64,000 bases of DNA from Drosophila miranda (taxonomy: Eukaryota; Arthropoda; Insecta; Diptera; Drosophilidae). Shown piece after piece: positions 47,498-57,229 of this stretch (its first letter is position 1; the number at the start of each line of letters is the position of its first letter). Location: contig NW_022881647.1 of the NCBI RefSeq assembly GCF_003369915.1, positions 558,001 through 622,000 of the forward strand, given 5' to 3'. Made by a program: the position numbers and the translations under genes. The notes under the pieces are model-generated. The model worked only from the letters and a program-made list of their open reading frames with translations. It had not been told where the DNA came from and ran no database searches.

Positions 47498-47732
47498 TTA
47501 CAGAGGCATGTTAATTTAGTAGCGAGCTAACAGCGATAAATCATAAGAGCGTAAGCTAACAGAGAACGAAGCAATTTACTTGTTGTTACAGAGGCATGTT
47601 AATTTAGTAGCGAGCTAACAGCGAAAGAACATGAGAGCGTAAGCTAACAGAGAACGAAGCGATTCTCTTGTCTTCACAGACGCATGTTAATTTAGGAGCG
47701 AGCTGAGAGCCAAAGAAAAAGAGAGTATACTG
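47498..47732. repeat. ~90-bp tandem repeat, three copies
   Basis: A unit with CATGTTAATTTAG followed by GCGAGCTAACAGCGA and GTAAGCTAACAGAG occurs at about 47498, 47586 and 47677 (period about 89-90). The third copy is the most diverged and is cut by the start of the LOA element. Confidence 0.8.
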
Positions 47733-47806
47733 TTAGGTTAGGTTGACCCGGACGGCCCTCAGAGGGGGACCCACATAGGCCAGTATGGCCCTTAGTTGTC
47801 CGGATA

Positions 47807-47831
47807 GGGGGGGGGGGGGGGGGGGGGGGGG
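47807..47831. repeat. Run of 25 G
   Basis: An uninterrupted G-run on the plus strand (C on the element's sense strand) in the 3' UTR of the LOA element, just past the ORF2 stop at 47853. Length may be affected by sequencing. Confidence 0.9.
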
Positions 47832-47852
47832 TATGAACCGTCGCGGCAGTGT

Positions 47853-50800
47853 TTAGTGGGTTTTGAAGTCCTTGAGGATCGAGGTATTTTTCGCATAGGC
47901 CAGTAGTTGCTGTGGCGTCCTCTTGGAGGCATCTTCCAGTGATGCCAGCACTGGGGCGCCCAGGTATCTCCTCCTTGCCCTTAAGAGAGCAGGACAGTTG
48001 CAGATGAGATGTTCTAGGGTTTCGGTTGCCCCAGGTTCGTCACATTTCCTACAACTGTCTCTGTTTGTGATTCCAAGCTTTGTCGCATGCGCCGCAGCCA
48101 GGCAGTGTCCCGTTAATATTCGCACTAATAATCTGCAGTCCTTCCGTGGTAGGTGCAGCAGGTAGTGGCTGAGTTTGTCATTGCGTTCCTTGCACATGAT
48201 TTTCGAGGTTCTGCAGGCGATGGTACTCCTCCACCTACATTCGGTTTGTGATCCGGCCTGCTTTTCTAGATCGCTTTGCAGCGTTCTGAGGGAGACAGGC
48301 ACGTTCTCGGTTCTCGTATTCGCCAGCCCGACGCCTTCCTTAGCTAGTACGTCCGCCGTCTCGTTCCCTTCGATGCCCTGGTGGCTGGGAATCCAGTAGA
48401 TCCGCACTGACTTTATCGTGCTTAGGGTATCTAGTGCCTCCCTGCTCGCCAAGACATTTCTGGAACTGACTGCGGACGACTGCATGGATCTTATCGCCGC
48501 TTGGCTGTCGACGAATAGGTTGACCGCATCGTGTGCTCTTTCAGTGAGAAGAGCGACTTCTGCTGCTTTCCTGATGGCAAAAACCTCTGCCTGGAATATG
48601 ATACAATGGTCCGGTAGCTTATATGACAGCCTTATCTCAGGGTCTGTACAGTATAGGCCCGCTCCTACTCCTCCGTCCATCTTGGAGCCGTCCGTATATA
48701 TATTGAGGTGCTCCGTTTGGTCTCTTCCGATTTTCCAGTCTTCAGGTCCCAAGGATGCAGTTGTTTTTACGTCGAGGCATGTTTGGGGGGTCATGTAATC
48801 AGTTGATCTGTTCATTTCCCTTCCAATTGAACTATGCCCGTATTCTTGTGGCGACATATTTCCTGAAGCGATGAGGCGTTGTGCTGCCTTTCCTGCAGTC
48901 AGACGGGCGTGGATGTCTAGGGGTTCGATTCCAAGTAGGGTTTCGAGTGCTTTTGTTGGGGTTGACCTCAGCGCCCCTGTAATACAGAGCAAAGCCTGTC
49001 GCTGAGTCCTTTCCATAAGCTTATGATACGTTTTCTTTCCAGTAGCTTGCCACCACACTAAGACTCCATACAGCAGAGTTGGTCGCACCACCGAGATGTA
49101 AATCCAATGCATCAGAGCCGGAGATAGGCCCCATGTGCTGCTGAGCATCTTCTTGGATGCATAAAGCGCAATGGTGGCCTTCTTCACCCTTTCCAATACA
49201 TTGGGTTTCCATGCCAGTTTACTATCCAGTACTGTGCCCAGGTATTTGACTTGTGTTTTTGGGGTTAGCCTAGTTTGATTGATCTTCGGGGGGGTCCATA
49301 TCGGTACCTTGTACCTCTTGGTAAAGAGGATGAGGTCCGTCTTGTCCTCGTTGATACTGAGTCCTACTTCTTCCGCCCACTCGCGTATCTCCCTGAGTGT
49401 TCGTTGCATTAGTGAGCTGAGGGTCGATGGGCAAACACCGGTAATAAGTATGCTTATGTCGTCCGCATAAGCTGTTATTATTGGGGCCTTCCTTTCGTAT
49501 CTCTTGATGAGGTCGTCGACCACCAGATTCCACAGGAGGGGCGACAGGACTCCACCCTGGGGTGTGCCTCTGTGTGCCTCTTTCACCATGGAAGCGGTGC
49601 CCCACTCTGATTGCACCCGTCTGCAACCTAGGAGGTTCCTTATCCACAGGTTGATTGCTGGGTGTGTATTAGTTGCTACCAGGCAATTTGTTATTGCTTC
49701 CGTAGCCACGTTGTTGAATGCTCCGGAGATGTCCACGAATACTCCCAGTGCATACTTTTTATTGTGAAGGGCTTTCTCAATGGTAGCTACTACCGAATGT
49801 AGTGCGGTCTCCACCGATTTCCCTTTAGTATAGGCATGCTGGTTGGTTGACATCAGTCCCCCTACCTCATTCCTGATGTGTAAGTCCAGCAGCTTTTCTA
49901 GCGTTTTTAATATAAAGGAGGTAAGGCTTATCGGTCTATAGTCCTTGGGACTCGCATGGCTGCACTTTCCTGCCTTTGGGAGGAAGACAACTCTCGAGGT
50001 TCTCCATTGGATAGGGATATAGCCAGTACTTATACAAGCTGTGAATATTGCGGAGAGCCATGGGGTAATCGCCTCTTTGGTCACCTGCATCATGGCTGGG
50101 AATATCCCGTCAAGTCCTGGTGCTTTTGTGCCCGCAAAGGAGTCTATTGCCCAGTGGATTCGCTTGGTGGTTAACAAATCTGTTGGGGGTGTTGTTCCTC
50201 GGTTGCTAGGTCCTGGTGCTCTTTGGCATCAGCGACCTCGGTGCAACCAGAGAAATGTTCCTCCATTAGTGCTGTTAGGGCTTCGTCACTGCCCTCTGTC
50301 CACTGTCCGTCATCTAGCTTTAATTGGCTTTGTATGGTAGGCTGCTTAGAGAGCAGCTTCCGTAGCCGTGCGGTTTCTGGTACTTTCTCGATGTTGGAGC
50401 AGAAGGTCCTCCACGAGTTCCGTTGTGCTTTACGTATTTCCTTCTTGTAGCTCCTGAGTAGGAGTCTGTATTCCTCATAGACGATCCCTTCGTTCGCTTG
50501 TTTGGCGATCTTAAAGAATTCCTTGAGGTTGTCCCTTTGAAGAGAGAGATCCCGCTCCACCAGAGTGGCTTGGACCTCTTCTTCGTCCTCGAGGGTTTGC
50601 ACGATGTGTGGTAGGCGTCCAGCAACGCGTTGGATAGGGTCTCTAGAGACTTCTCTATGTCCTCCGCGGATTTCACTGTGCCCGGACTCGCGAGCTTCGA
50701 AGTAACTGTCTTTTTTAAACTTTTCCCAGTTTGTATTCCGGGGGTTTCTATAGACTATTACCTTCGAAGAATGTTTGAAGTCGCACTTAAACTGAATGTA

Positions 50801-51452
50801 CTTGTGATCTGAGAAGGAGGGTCTTTCAAGGACCCTCCAGCTAGATACCGTAGTACTGTTTCCCGTTGCTAGTGTTAGGTCTAGCACGTTGGATGAAGTC
50901 GGACCCACGAAGGTGTGCTCCTCCCCGACGTTTGCTATATATAGATTAGTATAAAGTATAAAGTCTAAGAGTGACTCACCACCTCATTGATGTCGGTGCT
51001 TCCCCACACATTGTGGTGGGCATTGGCATCCGTCCGATGACGAGTTGATAGTTTTTGGTGCCGGCTTCTGTCACCAGGCTCCTGAGTTCGTCGGGTGGTG
51101 CGGGTCTGTCGTGAGCCATGTAGCAGGAAGCCACCAGAAGGCGCTTTTCCTCGCTTTCCAGCATCACAACCGTCAGGTCATCCGTGCTGTAATGAGACAT
51201 AAGGTAAGCATGGATTCCCTTTCGTACGAGTACGACGGTTCTGTTCCTGCTTACCGATGTTGCGTAGAACAGGTTGTGATTTGAGGACTTTAGTCCGGCC
51301 ACTGAATTGCCTGTCGCAATCCAGGGCTCCTGGACTAGAGCTATGTCGGCGAGCCCTTGCTCCATGGCGATGAGGAGCTCCGCCGACGCTACCTTGCTTT
51401 TATGCAAGTTTAGCTGCAGCACACTCAGCATGGGTGGCTGGCTCACTTGCAT
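47853..51452 (-). pseudogene. LOA-clade ORF2: endonuclease, reverse transcriptase, RNase H; frameshifted N-terminal half
   Basis: Block 1 (51452-50976) is the AP endonuclease start (LQLNLHKSKVASAELL, ALVQEPWI, a catalytic Glu context). A frame change near 51020 leads to block 2 (about 50935-50171), which carries the rest of the endonuclease (SDHKYIQF) and a basic linker. A further shift near 50195 opens block 3 (50177-47853, 774 codons), intact: RT motifs GLDGIFPAMM, FVDISGAFNNV, GTPQGGVLSPLLW and catalytic AYADDISIL, then an RNase H domain (IYTDGSKMDGGVGAG, EVFAIRKAAE, FVDSQAAI, WIPSHQGIEGNETAD) and a CCHC-like Cys cluster near the C-terminus (CRKCDEPG). RNase H lets the element remove its RNA strand without host enzyme. 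Confidence 0.8.
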
Positions 51453-52835
51453 CCGACGGGTTGACTACTAACGTCAGGTCACCGTCTTCCTCGTCTTCGT
51501 CCTCAAGCGCAAGACCCTGGGCGGCCTCCACGATGGACTCGAGACCTAAGTCCTTTTCCACCTCGCCTACCTGCAGGGTATGCGCGTCCTTGTCCTCAGG
51601 GTGGCGCTTTTTGAGGCGCAGGTAGACGCTACCCATGCCCCACGCCATCTTCCCGAACTTGGGATACAGCAGATCCTCTGCCTCCTTGTTTATTTGGAGG
51701 ATCACACATTGGCCCCCTCGTTGGGTAGTGCTACCAATGTGTAGGATCCTCCAATCGGTCGATGGCACGTCCGCGTTTTGCCGCTGAAGGAGCTTCAGCG
51801 CTCGGTCTCCCTGGATTGTGATGGGGAAGAGTACCTTCGCCTTAGGCTTGGACGGGATAAGCTCCCGGTCCACAACCTCCAGCTTGGCCCCCTCCCACAT
51901 CGCCTCCAGTTGGCAGACCGTACGCGTCAGCCACCTTAGGGTTGGATCGTCGTTGCACTTTAGGATCTTAACCCCATTTAGCCACCCAGCACCATCGAAC
52001 GTGGGCATAGGGCCGCGGGTCTTCTTCCATGTGTGCAAACAGTGCGTCGACGAGACGCGCGTGCACAAGCTTCCACTGTGCCGCTGACATCTTGCCGTTT
52101 TCCTCGCTCCGGTCGATGAGTGCCACGATCAAATGTCGTTTGGTCACATCGCTGACCTTCGCGTTCGATTTCGATGGCTTCTTGCCACTTTCGGTGGAGG
52201 GGCTGCACTCTTGGGCCCGCGTTGCCGCTTGCTCGCCGGAGTGTCTTTAATGGCACTCTCAGTCGAGCGTTGCCTCTTGGTGGCCATCATCTCCTCCACC
52301 TTATTGCATATTCGCCATTCGACGCCTCATCTGTGGCATCTGGGCGTAATGTAGTCGGCCCTCCTCTACTCGCTGCTCGGCCCAGGCTAGCTTGACCTTC
52401 TCTCTGGGAGATGTCTACTTTACCTTGCAGCCGCTTTTGATTGAGGTCCGCTTTGTATTGTGCTTTGGCCTTCATCCCCTCCTTGGAACGCTTCGCCCTT
52501 CCTACGCAGGGAGCTGTGCCTGGTTCCGGTGAGCGGAGAAGGCTCTCTTCCTCCGTCCTGCTCATAGAGAGCACGCTCTCCAGATCCGTGTCTGTGTCGA
52601 CTACGGCATCTGTGCGGCTCAACTTGCAGGCTGCGGAGTGAGTTGTTTTTGTTGTTGTTGTTGTGGCAGTAGCTTTACAACTGACTTGGCCTGCTCCCGC
52701 CAAGTCTGAGGTGTGACCGCTGGCGACACGCTGAGAGGATTGCTCCTCCCCGTGCCCGCCGGTGGTAGCAGTCACGCTTCCCACCGACGTTTGGGTTGAC
52801 ATCCCAACCCGTGTTTTATCCTTCTTCGCCTCCAT
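51400..52835 (-). pseudogene. LOA-clade ORF1 (Gag-like), frameshifted
   Basis: Starts MEAKKDKTRVGMSTQTSVGS at 52835 with a Thr/Ser-rich tail, then a basic region (residues about 100-180). Frame changes lie near 52260-52310 and near 52050-52070; the last block (52068-51400) has a folded domain with VDRELIPSKPKAKVLFPI, DWRILHIGS and an acidic C-terminus. It would bind RNA in the retrotransposition particle. The last codons overlap the ORF2 start, as in many LINEs. Confidence 0.65.
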
Positions 52836-52888
52836 ATTTGGCCCGAGGGTCCATACTGGTTAATATTTTTCGGGGACCACCCCCTAGC

Positions 52889-53060
52889 GTTCTTCGAAGA
52901 AGCTTTGATCCGACGACGCTGCTGCACTCTTATCACTTATCTTTGCTCTGTTGCAGCCCACTCACACCCTCTTTCGTTCGCTACGCTCTTTCGGACACCA
53001 CTCTTTGCTCACGTTCTTCGAAGAAGCTTTAGCGTCGACGCTGCTGCACTCTTATCATTC
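52889..53060 (-). repeat. Repeated unit in the LOA 5' UTR, period 124 bp
   Basis: A block with GTTCTTCGAAGAAGCTTT followed by CGACGCTGCTGCACTCTTATCA occurs at 52889 and again at 53013. Repeated 5' units in LINEs often carry the internal promoter; here this is inferred from position. Confidence 0.75.
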
Positions 53061-53624
53061 TTCTCAGTTCCCCCCGGTCCATCATCCAATACGGTCATAA
53101 AAGTGGACAAACTAAATCGTGTGTTTCGAAAAGTGCCGTGCGCGCGCCCTTCAATTAAATATTCCTTCTTTGATGAAGAAGTGAACTTATCCCACTTAAT
53201 CCCCCTGTTTTAAACAGGATAACAACTTGAGTTAAATCGCGAAAAATAATAATAATAATAGTTCTTATTGTAGATCCATCCCATCCTTCATCTTTACTTT
53301 ACCATGAACTGCGCTAAATCATATTACTAGCTAAACAGGACCCTCAGCCCTGAATACACAATTTTATCCGATTGATATATCAATTATTTAATTTAAAAGT
53401 GATCGAAGATATGTGATCATGCGTCGTCGAGTCGATGTTTTATGACCATCTAGGTTTAAAATTAAAGTAAAGAACTTAGTTTGGAATTTTCGAAATAAAA
53501 CGCCGATTAGTTCCGCTCATCGCAAAAATATACCGATTTAATTAAAGTTCGCAAAAAAATATACAACATTTTTTCGCCAGTCGAAAAACTACCACCTACA
53601 AATATATTATCATAAAAAAACAGG

Positions 53625-53632
53625 TATCGATA
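53625..53632. promoter_or_regulatory. DRE (TATCGATA) upstream of MADF-like copy 1
   Basis: Palindromic TATCGATA 71 bp before the ATG, the site bound by DREF and BEAF-32 at Drosophila housekeeping promoters. The same site occurs in the other units at 55917, 59358 and 61765. Confidence 0.65.
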
Positions 53633-53702
53633 TATTCATATGTTTATAAAATTCGGGGACAACAAAAAATTTTGAAGATCAAATCCGTCGCGTCGCCGAA
53701 TA

Positions 53703-54838
53703 ATGGCTGATCCGAAAAACGAAATGGGTACCGAAGCTGGCACAGCAATGGACAGCGAAAGCGGTAGAGACTCCTCAGTCAGCCCAATGGAAATAAATAT
53801 ATCCAACACAAATTGCAATTCGATGATAGTTCTGAACGATTTACGTCTGCTGGAGCTAATTACCAAGTATCCTTTTCTGTATAGTAAAGCAGCGCAGCCG
53901 GAACAGGACTCGGAATACGACGAGTGGGCCTGGAATCAGATTTCGAAGGAGTTTAATGCCAGCTACGAGAACTTGCCGCTGAGTGCCCCCTTCTCGGCAG
54001 ACGAGCTGCAGTGGCGTTGGAACTTGCTGCTACCGACCATGGGCACCCTTTCGAAGGCCAAGGGACAAATTCCCTTTCAACTGTGGTCCCTTGTGACGGA
54101 GATCGAACGCTCGCTAAGTACAGAAAATTTGGAACCACCCAGGGACTTGAGTATGGCCCAGAACTTTCTACTCACTCAGCTGCCATTGGTGGAGGCCATG
54201 ACGCTCAATGAGCGTCGGCGACTGGAAGTCGAGTTCCTCGATATCTCACACAACTCTCGCTTGATGGTCCTCAGTACAAACCAGTCCAACCAAAAATCGC
54301 ACACACTTTTGCCATCCCAGGTCCCCGTCCCAAAACCAATCTGGCCATTAGCAGTGTGTCTGGTGGCCAGGATCTCATTAATGTCCCGACGGCGACTGTT
54401 TTCATACCGATTCAAGCTTTCACGAGCAATGTGGTTGGACCCATTAATCCCGCGCCGGACGTTTCGACACCGCTTGATATCAATGTGATTGGTGCCAAGA
54501 AGGAACCCGTTGAGTGCCCGCCGCTGGACATTAAGACAGAGGTGGAGGTGGCCCTTGCGGCCATTGAGCTTGCCATTGAGATGGAAAATGTACGGGAAAA
54601 TAACCCAGAAGAGGCACAAGAGAAATCACCGGAGAAAAACCGCACTCCCGTGGAGAAGCCCGATGATGCCACTCTAAATCCTAATCCGCGGTATAAACCG
54701 ATCAAGAGCGCCAAGTACTACACAAAGAAGCTACTCGTTCGGGTGAAGCGCATTGATCAGGACGAGTATTTGCCGCTGTCCAGCATGGCAAAGCGCCCAA
54801 AGAAACGTGAATCCATGTACATCAAATGCACATAAGTT
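53703..54838 (+). pseudogene. MADF-like gene, copy 1, internal deletion
   Basis: The start matches copy 4 (MADPKNEMGTEAGTAMDSES). Residues about 45-115 hold a MADF-like domain (LRLLELITKYPFLYSKA, DEWAWNQISKEF, LQWRWNLLL), the DNA-binding module of many Drosophila regulators. Around 54245-54255 about 127 bp present in copy 4 are missing, which removes the segment around EEQATVKTEYDE and shifts the frame; the old frame resumes near 54356 and runs to the final TAA at 54836-54838 with a Pro/Glu-rich tail and a basic end (AKRPKKRESMYIKCT). It also lacks 15 bp (in frame) that copies 3 and 4 have around VSPPLDIK. I do not recognise the orthologue. Confidence 0.75.
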
Positions 54839-55081
54839 TATTTTAAAAAATACATTACTATAAATTACAACTTAAGGCTATTCTTTAATCCGAATTGGTT
54901 TTCATATTTCGTTTGCTTCGCATGCTCGATAAACTAGTAACTAAACAAACAAATATGCGGGAGCGGGGGTAGGAGCTGGAGCTGAACTGGAGGCTGCAGG
55001 CGGGATAACGAGGACGTAGTGGCGGACAAGGCCTCATGTGAAATGATACTGTTCAAAAAATTTTCAATTGTTGGCGTTGTT

Positions 55082-55294
55082 CTACTCACTGTTGGGCGTC
55101 ACATTGTTGTCAGTTTTGGTATCTGGATCAAGATTCGTATCCGGAGTTGGGGATGCTCCAATGCCGACAACAGAGGGTATCTCAGCCTTCGGCGAATCCT
55201 CTTGCGCGTAGCCCACACGGAACGAATGGTGCCCTGGATCGAAAACTAAGGCTCCAATTTCGTCGCCGCCATATAGCATGTTGCCTCTATTCAT
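55082..55294 (-). pseudogene. Bap55: Bap55 exon 1 fragment, unit 1
   Basis: Encodes the N-terminus of the actin-related Brahma-complex subunit ([39 protein letters not shown]) up to a GTGAGT donor near 55090. Only about 50 bp of intron 1 follows, to a junction near 55030; no later exon exists in this unit, so it is a truncated 5' fragment pointing toward the MADF-like gene. Confidence 0.85.
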
Positions 55295-55414
55295 CTTGGA
55301 GCGTCGGGACTACTTTTCAGCTTGATTTCTTGCAAAAGTTCTCGAAATGCCTGTCTTGTCTGTATTTATTTTTTGTGGCTTTTTTCACGACGCTTGCGTT
55401 AATGGCAATCGACC

Positions 55415-55422
55415 TATCGGTA
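55415..55422. promoter_or_regulatory. Bap55: Mutated DRE upstream of the Bap55 fragment, unit 1
   Basis: TATCGGTA where units 2-4 have TATCGATA (58854, 61272, 63706); one substitution destroys the palindrome. Confidence 0.55.
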
Positions 55423-55916
55423 AAATATACTGTCTGAAATTCAGAAATATACCGTAATATACCGATGAAGAAGTGAACTTATCCCACTTAATCCCCCTGT
55501 TTTAAACAGGATAACAACTTGAGTTAAATCGCGAAAAATAATAATAATAATAGTTCTTATTGTAGATCCATCCCATCCTTCATCTTTACTTTACCATGAA
55601 CTGCGCTAAATCATATTACTAGCTAAACAGGACCCTCAGCCCTGAATACACAATTTTATCCGATTGATATATCAATTATTTAATTTTAAAGTGATCGAAG
55701 ATATGTGATCATGCGTCGTCGAGTCGATGTTTTATGACCATCTAGGTTTAAAATTAAAGTAAAGAACTTAGTTTGGAATTTTCGAAATAAAACGCCGATT
55801 AGTTCCGCTCATCGCAAAAATATACCGATTTAATTAAAATTCGCAAAAAAATATACAACATTTTTTCGCCAGTCGAAAAACTACCACCTACAAATATATT
55901 ATCATAAAAAAACAGG

Positions 55917-55924
55917 TATCGATA
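55917..55924. promoter_or_regulatory. DRE upstream of the Mtap fusion
   Basis: TATCGATA in the shared flank, 75 bp before the point where Mtap sequence begins. Confidence 0.6.
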
Positions 55925-55991
55925 TATTCATATGTTTATAAAATTCGGGGAAACAAAAAATTTTGAAGATCAAATCCGTCGCGTCGCCATG

Positions 55992-57000
55992 TAAAGACAC
56001 TGATCTTGACCCTATACCAGTCAAGGTGAGTAGAGCCACTCCACACCCCCATTGGGTGTAGGCTTCTATTAATATTTCCATGCGCTTGTTGACAGATTGG
56101 CATCATTGGCGGATCCGGCTTAGATGATCCGGACATTTTGGAGAATCGCCAGAAAAAGTAATTTCAACGCCGTACGGGGAGCCGTCCGATGCCCTGATTC
56201 AAGGTGAATTGGTGGGGTGCAGTGTGTGCTACTCGCACGCCATGGAAGGAAACACGATATTATGCCCTCCAATGTGAATTACCGTGCAAATATCTGGGCC
56301 TTGCGCGATGTGGGCTGCACCCACCTCATTGTGTCCACGGCATGTGGTTCCCTGCGTGAGCAATTCAAGCCGGCAACCTGGTGATGCCCCACGATTTCAT
56401 AGATCGCACCACAAAACGCTCACAAACGTTCTACGATGGCTCAGCCACTACCCACGTGGTGTTTGCCACCTGCCCATGTACCCCGCTTTCAGTGAGCGTA
56501 CCCGCAACATACTCATCGAGGCTGCCAAGGAACTGGAGATCCCAGCACACGAGAAGGCACAATTGTGACTATTGGAGGACCTTCTCGTCCCGCTCCGAGA
56601 GTCTCATGTTAAGGGAATGGCGGCGTCCTTATCAATATGACCACGTGTCCAGAGAGGTTGTGCTGGCTAAAGAGGCCGGCCTACTGTACGGCTCTGTGGC
56701 AATTGCCACCGACTACGACTGCTGGCGCATGGTATACGAGGGTGTCAACGTGCAGGATTCCTAAGACCTTTGCAGAGAACGTTCATCAAGGTGAAGAAGA
56801 TTCTGGTGAATGGTGTGGGACGTAATTGCCAAGGAGGATTGGTCGGAGGATATTCTAAATGCCAAGGTGAGTGTATTCTCAAGGTGTAACTCCACTTGAT
56901 TGATTCTAAATTGCTTTCTTGTTATAGCAATGTGTGTGCAAAATACCATGTCTGGAGCTATGTGACGTTTTCTAAACCTATCGACCGAAATCACCCAGGA
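55992..57000 (+). pseudogene. Mtap: 5'-Methylthioadenosine phosphorylase, fused 5' end and many frameshifts
   Basis: Three exons: about 55992-56025 (KDTDLDPIPVK), 56096-56866 and from 56928. MTAP cleaves methylthioadenosine to adenine and methylthioribose-1-phosphate in methionine salvage. Family motifs in order: IGIIGGSGLDD (phosphate site), [50 protein letters not shown] and YDCWRM. Frame changes lie near 56160, 56240-56260, 56370, 56470 and later. The 5' end joins directly to the array flank at CGTCGCGTCGCC, where an ATG is followed at once by TAA; the native start is absent. The gene is dead. Symbol from family recognition. Confidence 0.8.
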
Positions 57001-57229
57001 CACCATTAGGCGGAGGCGGCCTTTTGATACCATCGATATATCCTAAAAACAACAAGAAACGGGTGCCCAAACTTACCTCCATCTCATTCAGTACGAACTC
57101 GAGGAGGACACCAAATCAGACTGCGGGCTCGACAATTAAGTCCGGAACGAAGCACACCAGCGACCGATACGCAGTGAGAACATCAAATCAACAATCAAAT
57201 CCCCCTTACATATCGAGCTAGCGCATTTA

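Larger units (their letters stand above)
47735..53090 (-). mobile_element. LOA-clade non-LTR retrotransposon (Bilbo/TRIM-like)
   Basis: Minus-strand LINE of about 5.3 kb. From the 5' side: a 5' UTR with a repeated promoter-like unit, ORF1 (52835-51400), ORF2 with endonuclease, reverse transcriptase (YADD) and RNase H (stop at 47853), and a short 3' end finishing in TAACCTAACCTAACA-type repeats rather than poly-A. The RNase H domain and the 3' tail fit the LOA clade, known in obscura-group flies as Bilbo and TRIM (from memory). ORF1 and the ORF2 N-terminal half are frameshifted; the RT-RNase H frame is fully open. The exact 5' border is uncertain (53080-53171). Confidence 0.8.
53172..55463 (+). 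repeat. Tandem array, unit 1 (MADF-like payload)
   Basis: About 2.29 kb, beginning GATGAAGAAGTGAAC next to the LOA element's 5' side and ending where the same words restart at 55464. Content in order: ~530-bp noncoding flank, MADF-like gene on the plus strand, a short 3' region, Bap55 exon 1 on the minus strand, and the Bap55 upstream flank. Confidence 0.9.
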
